In this document: positions 15,548 to 25,516 of the stretch, piece after piece
Position numbering within the stretch: the first letter of the stretch is position 1
Layout: the number at the start of each line of letters is the position of its first letter
Assembly (NCBI GenBank): GCA_024637135.1
Contig: JAGXFT010000162.1
Coordinates: 1 to 42,967, forward strand
Length of the DNA stretch: 42,967 nt
Reading direction: 5' to 3'
From: Nitriliruptorales bacterium
Lineage (GTDB): Bacteria; Actinomycetota; Nitriliruptoria; Nitriliruptorales; Nitriliruptoraceae
The notes under the pieces: generated by a model
What the model saw: only the letters and a program-made list of their open reading frames with translations
What the model was told of the DNA's origin: nothing
Databases searched by the model: none
Translations under genes and position numbers: made by a program

Positions 15548-16222
15548 ATGGTCGGTGCCCTGCTGGAACTCCTCGCCCCATCACGCTGCCTGGCGTGTCG
15601 CCGTCGCGGCCCGATGCCGTGGTGTGCGCGCTGCACGCCGCCGGGGCGCGACGGACCCGGCTGTCCTCGCTGCGCCGGCGGTCCTTCCCGGGTGGGTCCG
15701 CCGACCACGGGCCCGTGTCCGCTGGACGGGTCCGACGTGGCGGAGGTCGTCGCCGCGTTCGACTACCGCGGTGCCGTCGCGGCCGCGGTCCGTGCCGCCA
15801 AGCTCGAGGCCTGCCCGGGCGCATGGGCACCGCTCGGTCACGCCCTGGCCGACGCCGTCGTCGCCCATGGCCCGGCCACCCCGGACCTCGTGACGGCGGT
15901 CCCGGTTCCGCACCGCCGCCGCCGGCGACGCGGCTTCGACCATGCCGCGCTGCTCGGCGCAGCCGTCGCCGGCGACCTCGGCCGGCCGTTCAGGCACCTG
16001 TTGGCCGTCGACGGTCGGGCTCCGGACCGTGGGGCCGGTGGCGCCGGGACGACCGTGGCCGGCATGGTCCCACTCGGGCCGGTCGCGGGCCACGTCCTGC
16101 TGGTGGACGACGTCGTGACCACCGGTGCCACCGTGCGCGCCGCCGCTGCGGCACTGGTGGCCGCGGGGGCATCGCGGGTCACCGTCGCGACGGTCGCCCG
16201 CGCGGGTGGGCACCGCACCTGA
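15548..16222 (+). CDS. comF: ComF-family phosphoribosyltransferase-like protein
   Basis: 224 residues. The N-terminal zinc region has Cys14, Cys17, Cys26, Cys29, Cys39 and Cys42. The phosphoribosyltransferase half shows VPVPHRRRRRRGFDHA (118-133) and the PRPP loop VLLVDDVVTTGAT (183-195). ComF takes part in single-strand DNA uptake in competent bacteria, but non-competent actinobacteria also keep it, usually next to hpf and secA as here. No other competence gene is in the window. Confidence 0.88.
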   Translation: MVGALLELLAPSRCLACRRRGPMPWCARCTPPGRDGPGCPRCAGGPSRVGPPTTGPCPLDGSDVAEVVAAFDYRGAVAAAVRAAKLEACPGAWAPLGHALADAVVAHGPATPDLVTAVPVPHRRRRRRGFDHAALLGAAVAGDLGRPFRHLLAVDGRAPDRGAGGAGTTVAGMVPLGPVAGHVLLVDDVVTTGATVRAAAAALVAAGASRVTVATVARAGGHRT

Positions 16223-16317
16223 GGGGCCCTCGGACCACGTCGGTGACCGCGGTGGCCCTCCATGCCCGGACCGGTCGGGCCGGGTCGGCCGGTGCCGGTC
16301 GGACGGGGTCCAAGTCA

Positions 16318-16356
16318 CCGGCCACATGGCCGGACCGGGTCGAACGGCCGTGTTAT
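16318..16356 (+). promoter_or_regulatory. Perfect palindrome and possible -10 element in front of hpf
   Basis: CCGGCCACATGGCCGG (16318-16333) is a perfect inverted repeat with a two-base centre. TGTTAT (16351-16356), a possible -10 box, begins 17 bases after it, so the right arm would coincide with the -35 position. The layout looks like an operator overlapping a promoter. The leader to hpf would be about 80 bases. No factor can be named. Confidence 0.4.
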
Positions 16357-16443
16357 GGTCGTCAGCGGGTCCCGTGGACCTCGGTCTCGCGGACCGGCCC
16401 GGCCGCCCGCTGGCGCCGGGGAGGCGCGAACGACGGAGGCACG

Positions 16444-16776
16444 ATGCAGATCAGCGTGACGGCACGTGATGTCGAACTCTCGGACGGGATCCGCGACGAT
16501 GCGGTTGCGAAGCTGTCCAGGGTCCAACGGGTGTTCGGTGGTTTCATCGACATGGACATCACCTTCCTCCAGGGCCCGGGCGGCGGCGACGAGGTCCAGT
16601 GCGACGTCGTCCTCCACGCCAAGGGCCAGTACCTGCGGGCGAGTGGTGTGGGACCGGATGCCCTGACGGCGGCCGAGTCCGCCGAGTCGAAGCTGTCTCG
16701 CCAGGTCCGCAAGCTCAAGACCCGCATGGTCGACAAGCCCCGGCTGTCCGCGGCGGAGGCCCGCGGCGGCGCGTGA
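16444..16776 (+). CDS. hpf: Ribosome hibernation promoting factor, short form
   Basis: 110 residues from ATG 16444. It has the S30AE fold order beta-alpha-beta-beta-beta-alpha: MQISVTARDVELSDGIRD, VQRVFGGFIDMDITF, DEVQCDVVLHAKGQYL and the second helix ESKLSRQVRKLKTRM. The domain binds the 30S decoding region and silences ribosomes in stationary phase. Most actinobacteria encode a long form with a C-terminal dimerisation domain; this one stops 20 residues after the second helix, so it is a short type. It is followed by an HTH regulator and lies upstream of secA, the usual order. Confidence 0.9.
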   Translation: MQISVTARDVELSDGIRDDAVAKLSRVQRVFGGFIDMDITFLQGPGGGDEVQCDVVLHAKGQYLRASGVGPDALTAAESAESKLSRQVRKLKTRMVDKPRLSAAEARGGA

Positions 16777-16844
16777 GAGCAGTCGTGGGGGTCACCGCCG
16801 CCGATCGCCGTCCGTGTGGACGACGACCGTGACGGTGACCGCCG

Positions 16845-17180
16845 ATGAGTGACGACATGCTGACGGTCCGCGTGCACGGCGACGACGGCCGCGTCGTCCG
16901 AGCGATCCGCTCGGGCCGCATCCGGGTGGTGGACGGGGAAGCCGACCTCGTGGTGCACGTGCAACAGGCGGCGCAGGGCGACCCGAACCTGACCAGTCGC
17001 GAACTGGACGTGTTGTCGGAACTGGCCTGTGGCGCGACCAACGGCCAGATCGCCGAGACCCTGTTCATCGCCGAGAACACCGTCAAGAACCACGTCCGCA
17101 GCATCCTGTTGAAGTTGTCCGCGCGATCCAGGACGGAAGCGGTCGTCGCGGCCCACCAGCGCGGGATCCTGCAACTGTGA
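16845..17180 (+). CDS. Stand-alone LuxR-type helix-turn-helix protein
   Basis: 111 residues. The first 48 (MLTVRVHGDDGRVVRAIRS and on) are a small beta-rich region with no receiver domain or phosphoacceptor. Residues 49-111 are a complete GerE/LuxR DNA-binding domain: LTSRELDVLSELACGATN, then QIAETLFIAENTVKNHVRS and ILLKLSARSRTEAV. Its stop overlaps the GTG of the diadenylate-cyclase-domain gene by 4 bases, so the two are probably made together. Target genes are unknown; hpf, secA and its own operon are natural candidates. Confidence 0.85.
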   Translation: MSDDMLTVRVHGDDGRVVRAIRSGRIRVVDGEADLVVHVQQAAQGDPNLTSRELDVLSELACGATNGQIAETLFIAENTVKNHVRSILLKLSARSRTEAVVAAHQRGILQL

Positions 17181-18277
17181 CCGCGACCCTGCCGGGAGGA
17201 TCGGTCTCCCGGTCCGGACCGAAGGTGAAGGTGATGTCGGCACGCCACCAGGTCGGGGCGGACCTGCGTCGTGAGCGACTGGTGTCCGATCTCGAGGGCG
17301 CCGGCTTCACCGCCCCGGGTCCGGAATTGGTCCAGGAGGTCGTGCACGCGCTGGAACTGCGACCGCACGAGGGTGTGCTGGCGACCTACGGCGCCATCAT
17401 CCTGACCCGCGGTGAGGTGGACCTGACCGGCTGGGGGACGCGAGTCGACTTCGAGGACCTCGATCGGCTGCGCGAACTGGCCGACGGCACCACCAGTTTC
17501 GTCGTTCGGTCCGCGGACGGGTGGCACCTGGCGGTCGGTGAGCGCCCGGCCCGGGAGACCGACCTGGTCGCGCTGTGTGTGGAGCGCGACGCACGAATCC
17601 TCCGTCTGCGACCGGGTGGCCAACTCCAGGTCCTTGGCGGCGAGCACGTGTGGGTACTGGAGCGCGCGACCTGGAAGCGCCATCCGACGTCCGCGGTGTT
17701 CGTCCGGCGCCTCGCCGCCCGCGCGCCCCGCGCGATCGAGCGCGATCACGTCTGCCGGGGATTGCTGGACCTCGCCGTCCACACCCTCAGCCCGCGCCGG
17801 ATCGGGGCCACCCTCGTGTGGTTGCCCGACGACGGTCACGTTGGCATCGGTGGCATGCTGGGCCATGGCGGGCCGGTGCCGCCACTGCCCGTGGCCGAAC
17901 GGTCGGTCCACCACGCCATCGCCAACCTGCTGGGCCAGCACGACGGTGCCACGCTGCTGTCCCTGGACGGGCGGTTGGTGTGCACGGGCGTCGAACTGTT
18001 GGGTGACCCCACCCCCGAGATCGTTCGCCACCTGGGCATGCGCCACCGGTCGGCCGCCCGGTTCTCGCGGTTGCGCCCGGAGGCGATCGTCGTCGTGGTC
18101 TCCGAGGACGGCCCGGTGTCGATCTACGTCGACGGTGACGACGTGACCGGCCCGGAGGCCGGGTCGGCCCCGACCCCCCAGTCGACCTCCCAGCCGATCG
18201 ATCCCCCGACCGACGAACCGACCGACGAACCGGCCGGCGGCACCGCCACCCCGTCGGAGGGCTCGGCCGCGCACTGA
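17177..18277 (+). CDS. DisA_N / diadenylate cyclase (DAC) domain protein, possible c-di-AMP synthase
   Basis: 366 residues from GTG 17177 (GTGA overlap). The C-terminal half (about 190-325) is a DAC-like domain: QHDGATLLSLDGRLVCTGVEL carries the DGA motif at 256-258, LGMRHRSAARFSR carries the RHR motif at 289-291, and EAIVVVVSEDGPVSIYVDG is the closing strand pair. These motifs bind ATP and magnesium in known diadenylate cyclases, so 2 ATP to cyclic di-AMP is the expected reaction. The first 185 residues (ATYGAIILTRGE, TTSFVVRSADGWHLAVGE, WVLERATWKRHP) are not the helical linker of DisA nor a membrane anchor; I take them as an unassigned sensor region. The last 40 residues are Pro/Thr-rich. 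DAC assignment fairly sure, activity unproven. Confidence 0.75.
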   Translation: MTATLPGGSVSRSGPKVKVMSARHQVGADLRRERLVSDLEGAGFTAPGPELVQEVVHALELRPHEGVLATYGAIILTRGEVDLTGWGTRVDFEDLDRLRELADGTTSFVVRSADGWHLAVGERPARETDLVALCVERDARILRLRPGGQLQVLGGEHVWVLERATWKRHPTSAVFVRRLAARAPRAIERDHVCRGLLDLAVHTLSPRRIGATLVWLPDDGHVGIGGMLGHGGPVPPLPVAERSVHHAIANLLGQHDGATLLSLDGRLVCTGVELLGDPTPEIVRHLGMRHRSAARFSRLRPEAIVVVVSEDGPVSIYVDGDDVTGPEAGSAPTPQSTSQPIDPPTDEPTDEPAGGTATPSEGSAAH

Positions 18278-18354
18278 CCGTTTGCGTCGCCCTCGACCGG
18301 ACCCTGCCGGTGGCCGTCGCGGGTGCTCGGCGCGATGCCGATGGCGAGCACCTC

Positions 18355-18376
18355 GGTACGGGTGGCAATCCGTACC
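18355..18376. promoter_or_regulatory. Inverted repeat in the secA leader
   Basis: GGTACGG (18355-18361) and CCGTACC (18370-18376) are perfect arms around an 8-base centre, 93 bases before the secA start and 78 bases after the previous stop. A second, weaker stem (ggtgg / ccacc) follows at about 18380-18396. It could end the upstream operon or act in the secA mRNA leader; there is no T-run. Confidence 0.35.
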
Positions 18377-18468
18377 ATTGGTGGACGCGGACCACCGCGG
18401 ATCACGCGGCATGCCCGTCACCCCCCCGGATCGTGCACGGGTCCGTTCCCGAGGCAAGGCTTGGCACC

Positions 18469-21609
<3,141 letters not shown>

Positions 21610-21618
<9 letters not shown>

Positions 21619-21649
21619 CCCTCGCCCCAGCGCGCTCGGGTCAGGCGCC
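21610..21649. terminator. Bidirectional terminator between secA and the Rv3235-family gene
   Basis: GGCGCCTGACCC (21610-21621) and GGGTCAGGCGCC (21638-21649) are perfect 12-base arms around a 16-base loop. The left arm contains the secA stop codon and the right arm reaches the first base of the opposing gene's stop, so the element serves both convergent genes. No U-tract, as often in high-GC actinobacteria. Confidence 0.7.
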
Positions 21650-22113
21650 TACCAGGGTTCGACGCTGGCTGGCTCCTCCCAGTCGGGGCGGACGGGGGTG
21701 AGGTCGCCGTCGCCAGGTGGCGGATGGTCCTGGGGTGTGGTCAGCGTGGTGACCGTCCACACCGACGCGTGCCGGGTCAGTTCGACGCACACCGGCACCA
21801 CGCGGTCGCCCACGTCCAGGACCACGACCACGTTGGCGAGCCCGGGGCGCGACACGTCGAGGTGAACCCGTCGCAGCGTGACGGCGAACGCCGCCGGTGG
21901 TCGCCGCCGGCATCGTCGCACCATGGCCGCCAGGACCCGGGCCGTGCGGGCGTCCACGAAGGCGGTGAGTTGGTCGACACTGCGCCGACCCGCCCGCGCC
22001 TCGAGGTACGCCGTCGCCGCGAGGACGGCCAGGGCCAGCGGCGGTCGACCGTGCGTGCGCAGTCGGAGCACCGGGGCGGCCGTCGGGACCGGGACGCCAG
22101 GACGTCGCGTCAT
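21649..22113 (-). CDS. Rv3235-family (DUF6459-like) protein
   Basis: 154 residues from the ATG at 22113, which overlaps the stop of the small membrane protein upstream (ATGA). The helical part LALAVLAATAYLEARAGRRSVDQLTAFVD and the strand part ARTARVLAAMVRR ... FAVTLRRVHLDVSRPGLANVVVVLDVGDRVVPVCVEL ... VWTVTTL match the small Rv3235 family that lies downstream of secA in mycobacteria. It looks like an alpha+beta protein of the SnoaL/NTF2 size class. No catalytic residue is evident. Function unknown. Confidence 0.7.
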   Translation of the reverse strand: MTRRPGVPVPTAAPVLRLRTHGRPPLALAVLAATAYLEARAGRRSVDQLTAFVDARTARVLAAMVRRCRRRPPAAFAVTLRRVHLDVSRPGLANVVVVLDVGDRVVPVCVELTRHASVWTVTTLTTPQDHPPPGDGDLTPVRPDWEEPASVEPW

Positions 22114-22286
22114 CGCGTGGCTCGCAGGACCAGCAGGGCGGCGACGGCCCACGGGACCGCCGCAGCCGCCAGCAGCCACCACAGTGTCCGCCGCGAGGGT
22201 GGTCGCGCGGTGGCGGGGGCCGGTCGCGGGTCGGGCCGCCGAGCATCCGCGGCCGGGTCGCCGTCGCCCGCCGATTCAAGAAGCAT
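22110..22286 (-). CDS. 58-residue single-pass membrane protein
   Basis: Reading from ATG 22286 gives a 30-residue hydrophilic, Pro/Arg/Ala-rich N-terminus, then SRRTLWWLLAAAAVPWAVA and ALLVLRATR, one hydrophobic helix between basic ends. The TGA overlaps the ATG of the Rv3235-family gene by four bases (ATGA), a junction used repeatedly in this window. A purine-rich stretch (aaaggaatgaaag) lies upstream. I recognise no family. The overlap and the sharp membrane helix are the reasons to call it. Confidence 0.55.
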   Translation of the reverse strand: MLLESAGDGDPAADARRPDPRPAPATARPPSRRTLWWLLAAAAVPWAVAALLVLRATR

Positions 22287-22429
22287 CTTCAGTCACTTTC
22301 ATTCCTTTCCACAAGCATGGCCGATGGGCTCGCGGTCGTCAAGGCCCCCTCGCGCGGGGTGTGGACGGCCCCTGCCGGCCGGTGGTCGCCCCGGCCATCC
22401 CGGCCGACCGTGGTCGGCCTGGCCGCCAG

Positions 22430-22435
22430 TAGGCT
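22430..22435 (+). promoter_or_regulatory. Possible -10 element of the sigR-type operon
   Basis: TAGGCT sits 29 bases before the sigma factor ATG in otherwise GC-saturated sequence. No good -35 and no SigR-type GGAAT...GTT pair is visible, so autoregulation by its own sigma factor is not supported. Confidence 0.3.
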
Positions 22436-22464
22436 GGCCGTTCCCGATCTCGTCGAGGACGCTG

Positions 22465-23145
22465 ATGACCACAGGAGCCCCCGGCAACGTCGCCGACACC
22501 ACCGACGACGTGCCCGAACAGGTCCCCGTGGAGCCCGCACGGGAAGTCGACGGCACCCTGTTGCGCACCGAGATGACCGATGCCGAGCGCCGTCTGTTGT
22601 TCGAGGAACAGGTCCTGCCCGAGGTGGACCGGCTGTTCGGCGCGGCCATGCGGTACACCCGCGATCCCACCGAGGCGCAGGACGTCGTCCAGGAAGCCGT
22701 CGCCAAGGCGTTCTCGAGCTTCCACCAGTTCCAGCAGGGCACGAACCTGCGTGCGTGGCTCTACCGGATCCTGCACACGACCTACATCTCGATGTACCGC
22801 AAGAAGCAACGACGCCCGCAGGAAGCGCTGCAGGAGTCGATCGACGACTTCTCGTTCTACGACGAGGCACGCACCGGCGACAGCGCCGAGTACGAGGTGC
22901 TCGAGCAGATCACCGACGAGCACGTGAAGGCCGCGCTGGCCGAACTTCCCGAGGCATTCCGCATGGCGGTCTACCTCGCCGACGTCGAGGGGTTCGCCTA
23001 CAAGGAGATCGCCGAGATCATGGACACCCCGATCGGGACCGTGATGTCACGGCTCCATCGTGGAAGAAAGGCCCTCCAGAAGGCGTTGCGCGAGTACGCG
23101 GTGGGGCACGGACTCATCGACGACGATGCACCGGGAGGGCAGTGA
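22465..23145 (+). CDS. sigR: ECF sigma factor of the SigR/SigH (redox stress) type
   Basis: 226 residues from ATG 22465, with a 35-residue variable N-terminus. Region 2 reads VDRLFGAAMRYTRDPTEAQDVVQEAVAKAFSSF..NLRAWLYRI, including the -10 recognition helix; YISMYRKKQRRPQEAL links the domains; region 4 reads ALAELPEAFRMAVYLADVEGFAYKEIAEIMDTPIGTVMSRLHRGRKAL. The DVEGFAYKEIAEIMDTPIG block is characteristic of the SigR/SigH/RpoE group that answers thiol-oxidative stress. Its stop overlaps the start of a zinc anti-sigma factor gene by one base. Confidence 0.92.
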   Translation: MTTGAPGNVADTTDDVPEQVPVEPAREVDGTLLRTEMTDAERRLLFEEQVLPEVDRLFGAAMRYTRDPTEAQDVVQEAVAKAFSSFHQFQQGTNLRAWLYRILHTTYISMYRKKQRRPQEALQESIDDFSFYDEARTGDSAEYEVLEQITDEHVKAALAELPEAFRMAVYLADVEGFAYKEIAEIMDTPIGTVMSRLHRGRKALQKALREYAVGHGLIDDDAPGGQ

Positions 23146-23426
23146 TGGGCGCGGACGTGACCGATCTGGCAGGGCAGTGCTCGGACGAGTCGGGCAACTG
23201 CCAGCAGGCCTTGGAGGAACTGGAGCGCTACCTGGACGGCGAGTTGCCCGAAAGCGACCTGTCGACCATCCGCTCCCATCTGTCCGCCTGCTATCCGTGC
23301 GCCGACCGGGCCTCGTTCGAGGAGCAGTTGCGCGCGATCATCCGCGAGCGTTGCGCCGAGCGCACGCCGCCGGACCTCCACGACGCGATCCGCCGCCGCC
23401 TGGACACCATGGCCTCCACCTCCTGA
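23145..23426 (+). CDS. rsrA: Zinc-binding anti-sigma factor, RsrA type
   Basis: 93 residues, start overlapping the sigma factor stop (TGATG). Cys19, His45, Cys49 and Cys52 reproduce the ZAS motif spacing of RsrA (C-x25-H-x3-C-x2-C), in which disulfide formation between zinc ligands releases the sigma factor. Cys12 and Cys70 are additional. The N-terminal helix ALEELERYLDGEL is the sigma-binding part. Length fits the family. Confidence 0.9.
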   Translation: MGADVTDLAGQCSDESGNCQQALEELERYLDGELPESDLSTIRSHLSACYPCADRASFEEQLRAIIRERCAERTPPDLHDAIRRRLDTMASTS

Positions 23427-23447
23427 CCGGACCCGCTCCGCGACCCC

Positions 23448-23472
23448 CGCCCTCCTGCCCGCCGGGAGGGCG
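23448..23472 (+). terminator. Hairpin terminator after sigR-rsrA
   Basis: CGCCCTCC (23448-23455) pairs with GGAGGGCG (23465-23472) around a 9-base loop, 22 bases after the rsrA stop. No U-tract follows. Confidence 0.5.
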
Positions 23473-23596
23473 TCGTCATGTCACGACCCGTCGGCCACGG
23501 GACGGGCGCGCCGACGGGGGCGGCCCGACGATGGTTCGCGGGCCTGCGCAGGACGAGCCCGTAGTCTCGGGCGGTGACGCGACGACGAGGGTGACG

Positions 23597-24559
23597 GTGG
23601 CCACCAACACGGTGATGGTGACGGGTGGTGCGGGCTTCATCGGGTCCACGCTGGTCGACCGGATGCTGGCCGAGGAACGCCGCGTGGTGGTGGTCGACAA
23701 CCTGTCGACGGGCCACCTCGCCAACCTCGACCAGGCCCGCCGCCACCACGCGGGGCAACTGGAGTTCCAGCGGCTGGACATCACCTCGGACGGCCTGGAC
23801 GCGATGGTCGAGCGTCACCGGCCCGACGTCATCCACCACCTCGCGGCCCGCGCCTGGGATCCCGCGCACCCCGACGCCGTCGCCGATGCCCGCGTGAACG
23901 TGGTCGGCACGGTCAACCTGTTGCAGGTGGCGGTCCGCCACGGGGTCCGCAAGGTGGTCGTCGCCAGTTCCGGCGCGGCGATCCACGGCGACGTCGACCG
24001 AGACGACCTGCCGGCGGTCGAGACCCTGCCGTCGGCACCGCGCACGCCCCGTGGGGTCGCGCACGTGGCGGCTGAGCACTACCTCGAGGTGTTTGCACTG
24101 CAGCACGGGCTGGAGTGGACGGCGCTGGCCCTGGCCGACGTCTACGGCCCGCGCCAGGCCACCGATGCCACGGGCGGGGTCGTCGGCATCATGGCCGCGC
24201 GGATGCTGGCCGACACCGACGTGACCATCCACGGCGACGGCGAGCAGACCCGCGACTTCACCTACGTCGACGACGTCGTGCACGCCATGGCGTTGAGTGC
24301 CGACCGCGGCCACGGTCGCCGTTACAACATCGGCACTGCCCAGCAGACCTCCGTGAACCAGTTGTTCCGGGCCCTGGCCGCGGCGACCCGCTACGGCCAC
24401 CAGCCCACGCGCGTCCCGGAGGCACCCGGGGCCGTGCGGGCGTCCGCGCTGTCGGCACGTCGTGCGGCCGAGGACCTGGGATGGAAGCCGTGGACCACCC
24501 TGGAGGAGGGCCTGGCCTCGACCCTGGAGTGGTACGCGGCACAGCGTCCCCGGCGCTGA
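23597..24559 (+). CDS. NAD-dependent epimerase/dehydratase-family protein lacking the Y-x3-K pair
   Basis: 320 residues from GTG 23597, which has GACGAGG about 6 bases upstream (GTG 23591 would be too close). The extended SDR fold is clear: VMVTGGAGFIGSTLVDRML with the NAD loop at 10-16, VVVVDNLSTGH, HHLAARAWDP, NVVGTVNLLQVA, VVASSGAAIHGD, YGPRQ, GDGEQTRDFTYVDDVV and a C-terminus DLGWKPWTTLEEGL as in UDP-glucose 4-epimerases. Where relatives have S-P-Y-G-V-S-K, this protein has T-P-R-G-V-A-H, so both catalytic residues are replaced. It may bind nucleotide-sugar without turning it over. A TAGTCT hexamer (23562-23567) inside GCCCG/CGGGC arms upstream could be its promoter. Confidence 0.85.
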   Translation: MATNTVMVTGGAGFIGSTLVDRMLAEERRVVVVDNLSTGHLANLDQARRHHAGQLEFQRLDITSDGLDAMVERHRPDVIHHLAARAWDPAHPDAVADARVNVVGTVNLLQVAVRHGVRKVVVASSGAAIHGDVDRDDLPAVETLPSAPRTPRGVAHVAAEHYLEVFALQHGLEWTALALADVYGPRQATDATGGVVGIMAARMLADTDVTIHGDGEQTRDFTYVDDVVHAMALSADRGHGRRYNIGTAQQTSVNQLFRALAAATRYGHQPTRVPEAPGAVRASALSARRAAEDLGWKPWTTLEEGLASTLEWYAAQRPRR

Positions 24560-24595
24560 CGGCCACCGCAGCCTCCACGGCTGACGATGGCGGCC

Positions 24596-25357
24596 TCAGC
24601 CGGGGCCGCCGACCGAGGTTGACGCCGTCGCGCTGATCGGGTCGTCCGGCATGTCCTCCGAGCGCTTCCCACGGACGTCGGACGGCGGGTCCGGACGGTG
24701 GGCCGGAACGCGGTCGGGACCCAGGTCGGCATCCACGTCGGCATCCAGGTCGGCATCCACGTGTGGAGATCGCGCCGGCCGGCCATGGTCGGGCAGCCAC
24801 GCCCGGGGGTGACGCACCCATGCCGGTTCGACGTCCGGCATGCCGGACAGGCTGGCGGCGAGCAGGACCACCGCGCCCGCGACGAGCAGGACATCCCCCG
24901 GGGACACCACGACGCCGAACCACCCCAGTGCGAGCGTGTCGGCCAGGCCGGTCAGCCGCGAGGTCGCATCGAGCAGGTGGTGGTGGCCGGCCGTGGGGAC
25001 CGTGGCCGGAGAGGCCCCGAGGGCTCGGACGGCGTCGCCCGACACCGGCATCCCCGCGTTGGCCACGATGGCGGCACCGTTGGCCACCACGCCCGCGGTC
25101 AGGGCCACGACGCCGGGCAGGTGGGCGTTGACGATCCCGGCAGCCAGCAGGGCCGCCAGGCTCACCACCTCGCCCGCCACCAGCACCTCACCCAGCGGCT
25201 GCAGTCGGTCCAGTGCGGCCTGGCCGACCAGGCCCGCCACGACCACCGGCAGCCACCGGACAGCCGGCAGGCGCGGGTCGATCGGTCCGCCCCCCGTCCG
25301 TGCCCGCACGCCGGCCCACGTGGCGGCCAGGGCCACCGTCAGGAGTCCGAGCAGCAT
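24596..25357 (-). CDS. DUF5317 family membrane protein
   Basis: 253 residues from ATG 25357. Five or so hydrophobic segments lie in the first 175 residues (LLGLLTVALAATWAGV, WLPVVVAGLVGQAAL, SLAALLAAGIVNAHLPGVVALTAGVVAN, VSPGDVLLVAGAVVLLAASL). NAGMPVSGDAVRALG and the late SPGDVLLVAG are the family hallmarks. The cytoplasmic tail is acidic and contains a DADL/DADV repeat from the 12-bp DNA repeat at 24725-24760. Role unknown. It ends tail-to-tail with the epimerase gene. Confidence 0.7.
   Translation of the reverse strand: MLLGLLTVALAATWAGVRARTGGGPIDPRLPAVRWLPVVVAGLVGQAALDRLQPLGEVLVAGEVVSLAALLAAGIVNAHLPGVVALTAGVVANGAAIVANAGMPVSGDAVRALGASPATVPTAGHHHLLDATSRLTGLADTLALGWFGVVVSPGDVLLVAGAVVLLAASLSGMPDVEPAWVRHPRAWLPDHGRPARSPHVDADLDADVDADLGPDRVPAHRPDPPSDVRGKRSEDMPDDPISATASTSVGGPG
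24725..24760. repeat. 12-bp tandem repeat inside the DUF5317 gene
   Basis: gtcggcatccac, gtcggcatccag and gtcggcatccac follow each other at 24725, 24737 and 24749. On the coding strand they give a D-A-D-(L/V) repeat in the acidic tail. The in-frame unit allows length change without frameshift. Confidence 0.85.
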
Positions 25358-25516
25358 GGGAGGCGACCTTGGGCAGGGTCGGGGCATCGGCGGATGAACC
25401 GTGCAGGTCGAGGATGCCAGTCGAGGCAGCCGACCTCAACGAGGGTGGTCGTCCCGACAGCGGCGTCGTCGACGCCGGTGGCCGACCGGGATCGTGGATG
25501 GTCTACGCTCGCGCGC

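Noticed and set aside
15548-16222. Competence locus
   Set aside because: comF occurs alone here in its usual hpf-secA neighbourhood; no comE or pilus gene supports a DNA-uptake cluster.
22290-22464. SigR-type autoregulated promoter of the sigma factor operon
   Set aside because: The only GGAAT in the gap is on the minus strand and no GTT lies at the right distance; nothing on the plus strand fits.
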